Below are positions 8,853-18,550 of a stretch of 64,000 bases of DNA, piece after piece; positions within the stretch are counted from its first letter, which is position 1, and every line of letters starts with the position of its first letter. The notes beneath the pieces are model-generated. The model had not been told where the DNA came from, did no database searches, and saw nothing but the letters and a program-made list of their open reading frames with translations. The stretch covers positions 80,596-144,595 of the forward strand of contig JBOFJK010000002.1 of NCBI GenBank assembly GCA_051656785.1, read 5' to 3'. The DNA is from UBA710 sp051656785. Lineage in GTDB: Bacteria; Bacillota_I; Bacilli_A; Mycoplasmatales; Metamycoplasmataceae. Both the position numbers and the translations under genes were made by a program.

Positions 8853-9716
8853 ATGTCTATGGAACAAGAAAACAATGAATTAAAAGTTGAATTTGATAAA
8901 TTAGAATCTAAAGCAATAAGAGATTTTCTTTCGAATTTAAATTATTTAGAGGCTCATAGAGAAGAAGTAGAAATAATTAAAACACCTCAAAAAGGAAATA
9001 AGAAAGTTTTAATTGATGTTGTTAATTTAAGAAAAGATTTTGGTAAATTAAAACACGCTAAAACGGTTTTACAAGATATTACTTTCAAAATACGTGAAGG
9101 TGAATCTGTTGGTATTCTTGGTGCTAATGGTGCCGGAAAAACAACATTAGTTGAGATATTGGCAGGACTAAATAAACAAACATCAGGTGAAGTCCATTAT
9201 TTATTTGATTACAAAAAAAGTCACTTAGAAGAAGTGGGTATTCAATTTCAAGAATCTTCATATCCACCTGGCCTTTCTGTAAAAGAAATAATTGCTTTTG
9301 TTATTGAAATTTATGGAACAAAAATTGATGAAAATGAATTAAATGCTTTAATTCATATATTTGGTATAAATGAATTTTATAAAAAGCATGCAAGTTCTTT
9401 ATCAGGTGGTCAACAACAAAGGTTAAATGCTTTGTTAGCTTTGATCCACAAACCTAAAGTTCTTTTTCTTGATGAAATTTCAACAGGTCTTGATATTACT
9501 ATTAGAACAAAGATAAAAGACTTTATAAAACTTTATGCAAAAGAAAATAATATGACAATAGTTCTAATTTCACATGATATGGATGAAGTTGAGCATTTAG
9601 TTGATAGAGTTATAATAATTGACAAGGGAATAATTCTTGTTGATATGGATAAAGAAGAAATTCTAGATAAATATGAAAACTTGAATGATTTCATTACTCC
9701 ATACATTAACCACTAA
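8853..9716 (+). CDS. ABC transporter ATP-binding protein (ABC-2 partner)
   Basis: A 287-residue ATPase. After a charged N-terminal extension of about 50 residues come Walker A GANGAGKTT, a Q-loop in VGIQFQES, the signature SGGQQQR, Walker B VLFLDEIS and the H-loop ISHDMDE. The extension is longer than in most ABC-2 ATPases and has no recognisable domain. It starts 3 bases after the permease stop, so the two form one exporter unit (drug, polysaccharide or lipid type, undetermined). Confidence 0.88.
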   Translation: MSMEQENNELKVEFDKLESKAIRDFLSNLNYLEAHREEVEIIKTPQKGNKKVLIDVVNLRKDFGKLKHAKTVLQDITFKIREGESVGILGANGAGKTTLVEILAGLNKQTSGEVHYLFDYKKSHLEEVGIQFQESSYPPGLSVKEIIAFVIEIYGTKIDENELNALIHIFGINEFYKKHASSLSGGQQQRLNALLALIHKPKVLFLDEISTGLDITIRTKIKDFIKLYAKENNMTIVLISHDMDEVEHLVDRVIIIDKGIILVDMDKEEILDKYENLNDFITPYINH

Positions 9717-9763
9717 CAATTTTTTATAAATACCTTTCCAAAATATTATTTGAATATTTTATA

Positions 9764-9777
9764 TATAATATAAACAA
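9764..9777 (+). promoter_or_regulatory. -10 box of a probably leaderless argS mRNA
   Basis: TATAAT at 9764-9769 is followed after only 8 bases by the argS ATG. A transcript starting 6-8 bases after the box begins at or next to the start codon. No Shine-Dalgarno sequence is present. Confidence 0.55.
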
Positions 9778-11379
9778 ATGAATTTACTTATTTTCAATGA
9801 ATTAAATAAAATAGTAAAAGAATATAATTTTGAAAAAATTAATTTCGCTGTTACAAAACCAACGAACAATGAGTTTGGTGATTTTTCTACAAATATTTCA
9901 ATGATTCTTTCTAAATCTGTCAAAAAGAAACCAGGTGAGATTGCTGAAATGATTGTAGAAAAGTTTAATAAAGAAAAAACAATGGTGAAAAGAATTGAAA
10001 TAGTGTCCCCAGGTTTTATTAATTTTTATCTTTCAAATGATTATTATTCAAAAATAATTGAAAATATAATTAAAGAAGATCTTGAATATGGAAAAGATAA
10101 GTCCAAACTTCATTATAATCTTGAATTTGTTTCAGCTAACCCAACGGGTTTTCTTCATGTTGCACACGCTAGAGGTGCTGCATTAGGTGATTCATTATCA
10201 AATATTTTGCAACATGTTGGTATTAAAGTTACTAAAGAATATTACATAAACGATGCAGGAAGTCAAATGGATATGTTAGCATATGCTTGCTATATTAGAT
10301 ATTTGCAGCTTTTTGATATTGAAGTGGAACTACCAGAAGGAAGTTATCATGGTCAGGACATCATTTGATGTGCTAAACAAATTAAAGAAAAAATTAATGA
10401 TTTCTGACTCAATAAAAAATATGAAGATGTAAAAGAAAGTGTCAAGGAACTAGCAACAGAAATTATGCTTTCTCAAATTAGAAAAGATTTAGAATTGATG
10501 AAAGTTAATTTTGATATTTATTTCTCTGAAAAAAGTTTATATCAAGGCACTCTTATTAAAGATAAATTAAAAGAAATTGATGGAGTATTTGTTAAAGAAG
10601 GAGCTACTTGATTAAAAACTACTGATTATGGTGATGATAAGGATAGAGTTCTAATCAAACAGGATGGTTCATATACTTATTTTCTTCCAGATATTATTTA
10701 TCATAACATCAAAGTAAGTAGAGATAAAAATATTTCAAAACTAATTAATATTTGAGGTGCTGATCACTCTGGTTATATTAAGAGAATAGAAATAGCAATG
10801 AGTTTAATGGGTCACAAAGATCAATTAGAAATAATAGTTCTCCAATTAGTTAAGCTTCTTAAAAATGGTGAAGAGTTAAAAATGTCTAAAAGAAAAGGCA
10901 CATCACTTTATCTATCTGAGTTAGTTAAACAAGTTGGTGTTGACACTACAAGATTTTTCCTTGTTAATAGATCAGTAAATTCTCAAATAGATTTTGATCT
11001 TGATTTGGCCAGCATGAATACTAATGATAATCCCGTTTTCATAGTTCAATATGCTTATGCCAGAACTCAACAACTAATAAAGAAATCGGAATTTAAGGAA
11101 TATAAGAAATTTGATAATCCCGATTCAAAAGAAAAGGAACTTGTTGGAATGCTTGAGCAATTTCCAACTATATTAAAACAAATAGCATCCAACAATAAAG
11201 TACATTTATTACCTCAATATCTAATTACACTTGCAAAAGAATTCAACTCATTTTATTCAAATTGTAAAATTCTTGGTAACATTAGAGAAGAAGAGATGGT
11301 TGCTTTAGTTAAAGCCTGCAGTATAGTAATAAAAATAGGACTAAGTTTATTAGGGGTTTCTGCTCCGGAAAGAATGTAA
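9778..11379 (+). CDS. argS: arginyl-tRNA synthetase
   Basis: A class I synthetase charging tRNA-Arg. The 533-residue product has the N-terminal Add-1 domain, the HIGH-type motif HVAH within SANPTGFLHVAHARG near residue 125, the KMSKR motif KMSKRKG near residue 369, and the helical DALR anticodon-binding domain at the end (LPQYLITLAKEFNSFY, then APERM). Five TGA codons between 10366 and 10755 are Trp. It stops 2 bases before the delta subunit gene. Confidence 0.96.
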
Positions 11380-11381
11380 TT

Positions 11382-11645
11382 ATGAATAACACAATATTAA
11401 GTGTAATCCACTCATTATTCAACAATGAAAGCAATGAGGAGAGAGAATTTACTTTTCAAGAAATATTTGATAAGGTTGAATTTGTTTTATCTGAAGAATG
11501 AAATAGTAATAATGCAAGATCTTTAAGTAAAGATAAATTAAGAGAAACAAAAATGGGTGAAATTTATAAATTATTAACATTAGATGGATCGTTTGTTAGA
11601 CATGAAGACAATACATGATCTAAAAGAAAGATAAATGAAGCTTAA
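11382..11645 (+). CDS. rpoE: RNA polymerase delta subunit, short form
   Basis: An 87-residue protein with the HARE-HTH fold of Firmicute RpoE (delta): an N-terminal helix MNNTILSVIHSLFNN, then TFQEIFDKVEFVL, and the diagnostic GEIYKLLTLDGSFVRHEDNTW. The family usually adds a long Asp/Glu-rich C-terminal tail that displaces nucleic acid from polymerase; here the protein ends right after the folded domain, so the tail is missing. It uses two TGA Trp codons and overlaps the next gene by 11 bases. Confidence 0.8.
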
Positions 11646-12066
11646 TAACATCTTGTTTAATAGATATTTATTTAGACAACGTCTGATAATGTTTTTTACT
11701 TCTTTAATTATTTGTGCAATAACAACCATTACAATTTGATTAGCATCTAGAACTAATTCTGGCGTTTTAGCAATCTTATTTTTAGTTGTTAACATTGCTA
11801 TTTGATTTTTCCCTTTGTATATAATAATTGTGACAATAATGACATATTTTACTTTGCAAAAAGATATGAAAGATATTGGAAATGAAAGAGAATTGTTTGA
11901 CAGAATGACTAATGAATTAATTAGAGAATTGATTGTTAGAAATGGTGTTAAAGTTAGTATATTAATTGAAAAAAAATCAGATCTAGAGAAGTTTAATCAA
12001 GTAATAAATGCTGAGCTAAGGTTTCAGCGAAAAAAAATAGAGTTATTGAATAGCAATAACTTATAA
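11635..12066 (+). CDS. two-TM membrane protein, function unknown
   Basis: A 143-residue protein, MKLNNILFNRYLFRQRL, with two hydrophobic segments (about residues 17-37 and 45-68, each containing a TGA-coded Trp), a short loop, and a charged C-terminal cytoplasmic-type helical half (about 70-143) ending KKIELLNSNNL. I recognise no family. The start overlaps the last codons of the delta gene, and tsaE follows 8 bases after its stop, so it is part of the argS-tsaD transcription unit. It may be a lineage-specific accessory membrane protein. Confidence 0.6.
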
Positions 12067-12074
12067 TTAATTAC

Positions 12075-12458
12075 ATGAAACAAATTATCTCTAAAAAAGA
12101 AGTCCCTGAATTTGTCGCTTATTTAATTAGGAATTTAAGTGAGAAAAAAATTATTTTACTTAATGGAGAAATAGGCACAGGAAAAACATTTCTTGTTAAG
12201 GAAATAGCTAAACAAATGGGCGAAAAGGAAACAGTCACCTCTCCTTCTTTTCAAATTATGAATTTATATAACAAGATAGTTCATATTGATGCATATAACA
12301 TTAAAGGAAATTTAGAACCTTATTATGATTTTTTTGAAGATAAATTAATTATTATTGAATGATCAAAAAACCTTAATATAAATTTTAATAATAGTATTAA
12401 GATTAATATTAGTTACGTTAATGATAATCAAAGATCTTATGAAGTAGAAGGTATTTAA
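12075..12458 (+). CDS. tsaE: tRNA t6A biosynthesis ATPase TsaE
   Basis: TsaE is the ATPase that drives the TsaB-TsaD complex in making N6-threonylcarbamoyl-A37 in ANN-decoding tRNAs. The 127-residue product has the P-loop GEIGTGKTF near residues 33-41, the TSPSFQIMNLY segment and IIIEW near residue 96, where the Trp is TGA. tsaB starts directly after the stop codon and tsaD after that, so the set is complete except for TsaC/Sua5, which is not in this window. Confidence 0.92.
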
Positions 12459-13001
12459 ATGAATATATTTTTAGATACTACACAAAGTGAATTTGTTGCT
12501 TGTTTGTTAGATGAAAATTTCAAAATTAAAATCAAAACAATAATCAAAACAATTTATAAAGTTGAGGAGGTTGCTAGTTTTTTCAATACTTTATTAATTG
12601 ATATGAAAGTTCATATAGAAGATATAAAGAATTTTTATATTAATATTGGGCCAGGTTCTTTTACAGGTTCAAGAATTACTTTAATATATGTTAGAACTAT
12701 TTCACAAATAACAAGTGCAAATATTTATACAACCAACTCTTTTAAACTTCTTGATAATCATGTCGATGATAAATTATTTATTGCTGCTAATAAGAATCAT
12801 TCTTTTATGATTTTGAGAAACAATATTGAAGATGTTTCAAAAACAATATTAGTAGAAAAATCTAATGAGGAAAAAATTATAGATTACAATAAATTACTAT
12901 CTTCATTTAATGATTATGTTAATCTTTTTAAATTAGAGAAAAACATTTTAAAGATAAAACCTGAATATGGTTCAACACCTCAAATAGGTAGTGTGAAATA
13001 A
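12459..13001 (+). CDS. tsaB: tRNA t6A biosynthesis scaffold protein TsaB
   Basis: TsaB is the inactive paralogue of TsaD that dimerises with it. The 180-residue product starts MNIFLDTTQSEFVACLL and contains the family motif NIGPGSFTGSRI near residues 63-75. It is shorter than the roughly 230 residues of E. coli TsaB, with a reduced C-terminal lobe, as is common in Mollicutes. It begins immediately after the tsaE stop and overlaps tsaD by 1 base. Confidence 0.9.
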   Translation: MNIFLDTTQSEFVACLLDENFKIKIKTIIKTIYKVEEVASFFNTLLIDMKVHIEDIKNFYINIGPGSFTGSRITLIYVRTISQITSANIYTTNSFKLLDNHVDDKLFIAANKNHSFMILRNNIEDVSKTILVEKSNEEKIIDYNKLLSSFNDYVNLFKLEKNILKIKPEYGSTPQIGSVK

Positions 13002-13945
13002 TGATATTTTTAGGAATAGAATCTAGTCATGATGATACATCAATTGGTATTGTTGAAAATGGAGTAATATTACTTAACTACAAAATTAGTCAAATAAATA
13101 TTCACAAACAATATGGTGGAACAGTTCCAGAGATTGCATCTAGAGAGCATGTTAATAATTTTGCAATCTTATTAGAAAAATTAAAAAAAGAATTTGATCT
13201 AGGAAAAATTGATTATATTGCTTATACTGAAAAGCCGGGATTACTTGGATCTCTCAAAATGGGTTATTTATTTGCACACGCTTTATCTATCTCTTTAAAT
13301 AAAGAATTAATTCCTGTGGATCATTTAGAAGGTCATATTTATTCAGTATTATTAAGAAATAAGAATGAAAAAGAAAAGGTAATAATTTATCCATCACTAT
13401 CCTTGGTGGTTTCGGGTGGGCATACTAGTTTATTTTTTCATAAGAATGAGTTTGATTTTGAATGTATTGGTAGAACATTAGACGATTCTCTAGGAGAGGT
13501 TTTTGACAAGGTTGCAAGAAGTTTAGGTTTTGGTTTTCCTGGTGGGCAAGTAATTGATGATATTTTTAAAAATAATAAATATAAAAACTTGATTTATTTA
13601 ACTGTCCCAAAGACAAAAAACAAATATGACTTTTCATTTAGTGGATTAAAAACACAAGTAATTAATATTATTAATAATAATTTTCAAAAAAAAGAGTTAA
13701 TTGATAAAAATCAATTAGCATATTCTTTTCAAAAACAAGCCATAGATTATTTAATTGATGTAACTAAAACAGCTATTAAGGAATATAAACCAAAAACACT
13801 TATCCTATCTGGTGGAGTTAGTGCAAATTCCTATTTAAGAAGTGAATATATTAAATTACATAATAATACCTTAATGCCAATGGAGGGGTATTCTACAGAT
13901 AATGGTTCTATGATTGCCATAGCTGCCGAGATTTTGTGCAAATAA
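13001..13945 (+). CDS. tsaD: tRNA N6-adenosine threonylcarbamoyltransferase TsaD
   Basis: Transfers the threonylcarbamoyl group from its AMP adduct to A37 of tRNA. The 314-residue product has the ASKHA-type start LGIESSHDDTSIGIV, the metal-binding pair in DHLEGHIYS (about residues 107-111), SLSLVVSGGHTSL, and the C-terminal LILSGGVSANSYLR and DNGSMIAIA segments. Length is close to the usual 335. It is the last gene of the argS-tsaD cluster; an AT-rich gap with the leader for the purine permease follows. Confidence 0.95.
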   Translation: MIFLGIESSHDDTSIGIVENGVILLNYKISQINIHKQYGGTVPEIASREHVNNFAILLEKLKKEFDLGKIDYIAYTEKPGLLGSLKMGYLFAHALSISLNKELIPVDHLEGHIYSVLLRNKNEKEKVIIYPSLSLVVSGGHTSLFFHKNEFDFECIGRTLDDSLGEVFDKVARSLGFGFPGGQVIDDIFKNNKYKNLIYLTVPKTKNKYDFSFSGLKTQVINIINNNFQKKELIDKNQLAYSFQKQAIDYLIDVTKTAIKEYKPKTLILSGGVSANSYLRSEYIKLHNNTLMPMEGYSTDNGSMIAIAAEILCK

Positions 13946-13988
13946 ATAAAAAATTATATTTTATATTTATAAATAATTATTTTTAATC

Positions 13989-14099
13989 TATAATAAATAA
14001 GTACATAGACCAAATCATTGGTTTAAATAGGGAATGTTGTTAACTTGTTTCTATGATTCAAGTACCAATTAAAAAAATCATATTATAGAAAAGATAGAA
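13989..14099 (+). promoter_or_regulatory. promoter and structured leader, candidate riboswitch of the purine permease
   Basis: TATAAT at 13989-13994 puts transcription start near 14000. The leader can form an outer stem CATAG (14004-14008) with CTATG (14051-14055), enclosing a hairpin ACCAA-ATCA-TTGGT (14009-14022). The 3' strand of the outer stem is part of TATGATT (14052-14058), which also pairs perfectly with AATCATA (14076-14082) just before the start codon. The two folds exclude each other, as expected for a switch. It does not show the conserved junction sequences or kissing loops of the known purine aptamer. Ligand and function are inferred only. Confidence 0.45.
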
Positions 14100-15617
14100 A
14101 TGAATTTCATAAAGACTTACTTTAAATTTGATAAAAGGAACGCGACTTTTAAAAAAGAAATAATTGGAGGAATATCTACTTTTCTTGCAATGGCTTATAT
14201 TCTTGCAGTTAATCCATCAATTGTTGGCGATAGTTTAATTAATCCAAATTTACCATGAGGTCCAGAAAATACGGCCTCTCAATTTTCAGCAGGACTATTT
14301 TTAGCAACGGCAATATCGGCATTTTTTGCAACAGTGCTAATGGGATTGTGAGCAAACATTCCGATAGGACTTGCTCCCGGCATGGGATTAAATGCTTTTT
14401 TTGCATATACAGTTTCCCAATCAATTGGTTTTAATGGAGCATTGACTGTTACTATTATTTCGGGATTTGTTTACTTTTTTGTTGTCATCACACCTGCTAG
14501 GGATTTTATAACTAAAAAGATACCTACCAACCTAAAGCTATCTATCGGTGCAGCCTTAGGTTTTTTTATTGCCTTTCTTGGAATGCAAAGTTCAGGTATT
14601 ATTCAATCAAGTTCAAGCACACTTACAACACTAGGTGATTTCAGTAATGGCTTAGTAATCCTTTCAACTTTTATGTTATTTTCAGGATTAATACTTCATT
14701 ATTTAAAAGTTCCAGGAGGAATTTTAATTTCAATGGTAGTTGGAGCAATAATTTTAGTTATCCTGTTAGAAACAAAAGCGATTAATAATATTGCTCCTGA
14801 ACATTCCCTAATTGGTGATTATGGTGATTTTAAAACATTTAAACAAGTTATTCAAGGTGGGTGATTGGGATTTGGAGAAGCTGCGGTTTGAAAATCTCCA
14901 ATGACCTACTTAGCCATTTTTTCATTTGTTTATTTAGATTTTTTTGATACAACAGGCACACTAATGTCTTTAAATAGAATGATTAAATTGGATGAATCAG
15001 ATGCCAACTGAATAAATAAAGCAAATAAAGTAGATGCTGTTGGAACAATCATAGGGGCAGGAATTGGGGCAACAACCGTTACTTCATTTGTTGAATCGAC
15101 AGTCGGAGTATCTACTGGAGCTAAAACAGGTTTTTCTTCAATAATAACAGCCATTATGTTTGGATTATCAATAGCAATGTGACCAATCTTGCAAGTATTT
15201 ATGCCTGTTCCTGTTTTAGTTGGTGAAACAATGACTTTCTATCAACCAATTATTGGACCTATTTTAGTTATTGTTGGAACACTAATGATCTCTCAATTAA
15301 AACATTTTGAATGAGAAATAACCATTGACATTCCAATGCTATTCCTTACAATAATGTTTATGATGTTAACTAACTCGATAGCTGAAGGAATGGCGGCTGG
15401 TGTAATCACATTTTTAGTTATGAATTTTTTCGCTGGACTAGTTCAAAAAAGATGTAAAAATAAGGAAGATGTTATTGAAACGATGGAGATCCAATTTAAT
15501 ACTGATAAACCAAAAGAAAAAAGTAAAGAATTAAATTATTTAAAGAGAATAAATTTAGTTATAGTTCTTATTACAATATTTTCAATAACATTTATAATAA
15601 TTGGTTTATTTATATAA
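14100..15617 (+). CDS. AzgA/PbuG-type purine (hypoxanthine/guanine/adenine) permease
   Basis: A 505-residue membrane protein of the AzgA branch of nucleobase transporters (12-14 helices). Diagnostic segments: KKEIIGGISTFLAMAYILAVNP at the start (the NP marks AzgA), GLAPGMGLNAFFAYT in helix 3, LGFFIAFLGMQ, FVYLDFFDTTGTL with the substrate-site acid, and a T-E-S-like FVESTVGVSTGAKTG. TGA-coded Trp is frequent. It brings preformed purine bases into a cell that probably cannot make them. A charged hydrophilic stretch (about residues 450-480) precedes the last helix. The upstream leader may control it. Confidence 0.9.
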
Positions 15618-15717
15618 TTGAACTGAGTTGTATAGCTTTTTTATGCATATGAACAATAATTTCTTTATAATAAATAATTGAAAACATTTAGTTAGTATAA
15701 GAATAGGTGAATAAGAA

Positions 15718-16317
15718 ATGATTAATATTTACAATATACTTAGATATACACCTGGTGAAGACTTTGATGAGCATCACTTTGCAGGGATTTTTTGAACAAA
15801 TATTCTAGCTAACATTGTTGCAATTTTAATTATTCTTTCAACTCTTTCAACAATTACGTATTTAATAGTAAATTTATCTTTAAAATTAAGAATCAATCTA
15901 GAAATTAAGAAAATATTAAGAAGAGATTTTTTAATAACAAATTTAGAAGCAATGACATTCTTTTCATTGATTGAATATATTTCAATAACTAATGAAGAGG
16001 AACTTAAGAAAAAATTGAAAAGAAAGTTTTTAGTAGAGAACCAAGAAAGACCAAATATGATTGAGAATCAAATGTCTTTATATAAAAATGTTTTTACAAA
16101 TTTTAAAACATATAAGCAATTATCTAGATGAAATAAAAGTACAGATATTTTAAAATATTTTTATAAAACTGATTTTTCTAAAATATCGCATCTAAGTATT
16201 GCTTCAAATAATCATGGTAAGGAAATAGTTTTTATTTTCCATTTAGAAGGAAATCCCGAAATAAAAACACTTAAAAATAAAAAATATGGTAATTTATCTA
16301 AAGTGCGTTTTAATTAA
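15718..16317 (+). CDS. single-TM membrane protein, function unknown
   Basis: A 199-residue protein. After about 25 residues comes one strong hydrophobic helix (NILANIVAILIILSTLSTITYLIV, residues about 29-52), followed by a basic cytoplasmic domain rich in Lys. I recognise no family. The frame uses TGA Trp in GIFWTN and LSRWNK, which hides it in a standard-code search. The stop overlaps the ung ATG by 1 base (TAATG), so it is coupled to ung. A -10-like TATAAT lies about 45 bases upstream. Confidence 0.6.
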
Positions 16318-16970
16318 TGGATAAAGAATATATTGACTTCATTGCCACCCAAGCAAAACTTCCTTACTATAAAGAAATGCAAACATTTCTTGAAAAAGAG
16401 ATATTAAATAAAAAAATAATATATCCTAAACAAAATGATATTTATAAATGTTTCAAGGAAACAAAATTTCATGAAATGAAAGTTGTTATTTTTGGTCAAG
16501 ATCCATATCATACCGAAAATATTGCAGATGGGTTGGCATTCTCCACAAGGATGTCTAAAACTCCACCATCTTTATTAAATATTTTTAAAGAAATAAAAAA
16601 TGAATATTCTAACATTTCTTTCAAAAGCAATGATCTAACTCTTTGAGCAAAACAAGGTGTACTTTTACTAAATACAAGTTTAACTGTTGAGCAAGGAATA
16701 CCTAATAGTCATTCTAAAATTGGTTGAGATATTTTTATAAAAAATTTTATTCAATTCCTAAACAATAATAAGAATTTCTTGGTTTTTGTATTGTGAGGAA
16801 AAAGTGCACAAAAATTTAAGCCATTTATTTCTGACAAATTCTTTATTTTAGAATCACCACATCCCTCGCCCTTTAGTGCTAGGAAAGGCTTTATAGGTAA
16901 TGGTCATTTTAAAGAGGCGAACAAAATATTAAAAAATAACAATCTTAAAGAAATAAATTGAAATACTTAG
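16317..16970 (+). CDS. ung: uracil-DNA glycosylase
   Basis: Removes uracil from DNA in base excision repair. The 217-residue product carries the water-activating motif GQDPYH (about residues 62-67), the GLAFS segment, LLLNTSLTV, the LWGKSAQ motif and the DNA-intercalation loop HPSPFSARKGF, where the usual Leu before Ser is Phe. TGA Trp codons occur in LTLWAKQG, IGWDIF, VLWGKS and near the C-terminus (INWNT). It is translationally coupled to the upstream membrane protein. Confidence 0.95.
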
Positions 16971-17003
16971 ATACAATCATTTTTCAATTTTTTTAAAAAA
17001 TAG

Positions 17004-17110
17004 TATAATACATAAGCAATGTAAATTGCCTAGCGTGCAAGTGGAAGGATTTCAATAAATCCGTCTGACCACGATAGATCAGAATATAAACAAATAAGGA
17101 GTGCACAACT
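17004..17110 (+). promoter_or_regulatory. promoter and structured leader of rplK-rplA, candidate L1 autoregulatory site
   Basis: TATAAT at 17004-17009 gives a leader of about 95 bases. GTGG (17041-17044) with CCAC (17069-17072) encloses a perfect hairpin GGATTT (17047-17052) / AAATCC (17057-17062). GTGCA (17035-17039) can pair with TGCAC (17102-17106) directly beside the ribosome-binding site AAGGAG, so the fold could hide it. In other bacteria L1 represses L11-L1 translation through such a leader; that role here is inferred. Confidence 0.5.
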
Positions 17111-17698
17111 ATGGCAAAAGAAATAGTTCGTATCGCTAAATTAGAGTTTAATGCTGGTCAAGCTAAACCGGGTCCTGAATTAGCAGGTCTTGGGATAGTA
17201 ATGCCAGAATTTACAAGACAATTTAACGACGAAACGAAAGATAGAGGCAGCGAACCAGTTCCTGTTGAAATCACAATTTATAATGACAAATCATTTACCT
17301 TTAAATTATTTTCAGCACCAGCAGCATATAAATTATTGCAAGCAGCAGGAATACCAAAAGGAAGTGCTAACTCAAAAACAACAATTGTTGGTAAAATAAC
17401 AAAATCTCAATTAGAAGAAATTGCTGCTTATAAATTAAAAGACTTAAATACAGATAACGTTGAACAAGCAATGAAAATAATTGCTGGTACAGCAAGAAAT
17501 ATTGGAATTGCTATTGAAGGTGTTGACAATATTGAAGAAAAAATGCAAGAAGCTAAAAAAGCTGCTATAGCTGAAGCAAAAGCTCATGCTGACCAAGCTA
17601 AATTTGAAGCTGAAGCTGCCGCCGCTGCAGAAAATGCTTCAGCTTCAGTGGAAGTTGAAGTTATTGGTAAGAAAGATAATGCTGAAGGTGATGAATAA
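17111..17698 (+). CDS. rplK: ribosomal protein L11 with Ala/Glu-rich C-terminal extension
   Basis: L11 forms the stalk base with 23S rRNA. Residues 1-141 are standard: EIVRIAKLEFNAGQAKPGPELAGLGI, the linker, and the rRNA-binding domain GTARNIGI. The product is 195 residues, about 50 longer than usual. The added tail is rich in Ala, Glu and Lys (for example EAEAAAAAENASASVE) and is predicted helical or disordered. It is preceded by AAGGAG and overlaps rplA by 1 base. The extension is discussed in the findings. Confidence 0.95.
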   Translation: MAKEIVRIAKLEFNAGQAKPGPELAGLGIVMPEFTRQFNDETKDRGSEPVPVEITIYNDKSFTFKLFSAPAAYKLLQAAGIPKGSANSKTTIVGKITKSQLEEIAAYKLKDLNTDNVEQAMKIIAGTARNIGIAIEGVDNIEEKMQEAKKAAIAEAKAHADQAKFEAEAAAAAENASASVEVEVIGKKDNAEGDE

Positions 17699-18387
17699 TG
17701 GCTAAATACATAAGTAAAAATCTAAAAAAAGCTTTAGAACAATTTGATCAATCTAAAGAATATTCATTAACAGAAGCAATTGAAATAATTAAAAAAGTTT
17801 CATTTGTTAAATTTGATGCATCAATTGATTTAGCATTAAATTTAAATCTTGATACAAGAAAAGCCGAACAACAATTAAGAGGAGCTGTACTATTACCGCA
17901 TGGAACTGGTAAAAAAATTAGTGTTTTAGTCGCATCAGATGATCCTAAAAACCAAGAAGCATCTAAAAAAGCTGGTGCAGATATTGTTGCATCAGGTATG
18001 GAATTAGAAGAAATATTAAAAAAAGGTGTTTTTGAATTTGATGTTATGGTCGCAGAACCAAAAATGATGATTACACTTGGTAAATATGGGAAAGTACTAG
18101 GTCCTAAAGGGTTAATGCCTAATCCAAAAACTGGAACTGTTACTCCAGATCCTGCAAAAGCAGTTGAAGAACTTAAGAAAGGTAAAGCAAACTATAGGGC
18201 TGATAAAGCAGGAATTGTACATTCATTAATTGGTAAAGTATCAATGGATACTAAAGCACTTGTGGAAAATTGTGAAACAGTAATTTCTTTAATGAAAAAA
18301 CTAAAACCAGCAACTGTTAAAGGTGCCTATATAATAAGTTTAACTATTTCATCAACAATGGGTCCTTCAATTACATTAAAACAATAA
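17698..18387 (+). CDS. rplA: ribosomal protein L1
   Basis: L1 forms the movable stalk at the E site and in many bacteria represses its own L11-L1 mRNA. The 229-residue product is of usual length with SFVKFDASIDLALNLNLDTRKAEQQLRG, the GKYGKVLGPKGLMPNPKTGTVTPD signature and the final ISSTMGPSITL. It overlaps rplK by one base (TAATG). A terminator follows about 45 bases after the stop. Confidence 0.97.
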   Translation: MAKYISKNLKKALEQFDQSKEYSLTEAIEIIKKVSFVKFDASIDLALNLNLDTRKAEQQLRGAVLLPHGTGKKISVLVASDDPKNQEASKKAGADIVASGMELEEILKKGVFEFDVMVAEPKMMITLGKYGKVLGPKGLMPNPKTGTVTPDPAKAVEELKKGKANYRADKAGIVHSLIGKVSMDTKALVENCETVISLMKKLKPATVKGAYIISLTISSTMGPSITLKQ

Positions 18388-18430
18388 TAATTATTTAATT
18401 TGTCTTAAAGAATTAATAAAACTAAACACC

Positions 18431-18456
18431 AAAACTCATATAATGAGTTTTTTGTT
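18431..18456 (+). terminator. rho-independent terminator of rplK-rplA
   Basis: AAAACTCAT and ATGAGTTTT form a 9-pair stem with a 3-4 base loop, followed by a T run. It lies 44 bases after the rplA stop and before the promoter of the lipoprotein gene. Confidence 0.85.
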
Positions 18457-18550
18457 ATTTAAAAATAACATTTCATTTATCCAAATTTACTCTTTTCTAA
18501 TATAATAGAAATTACACACAATATTATTAATAATTAAAAGAAGGAGAAAA

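Noticed and set aside
13989..14099. Canonical guanine/adenine riboswitch before the purine permease
   Set aside because: The conserved P1-J1/2, J2/3 pyrimidine motif and the L2-L3 kissing loops are not found. I keep it only as a candidate structured leader.
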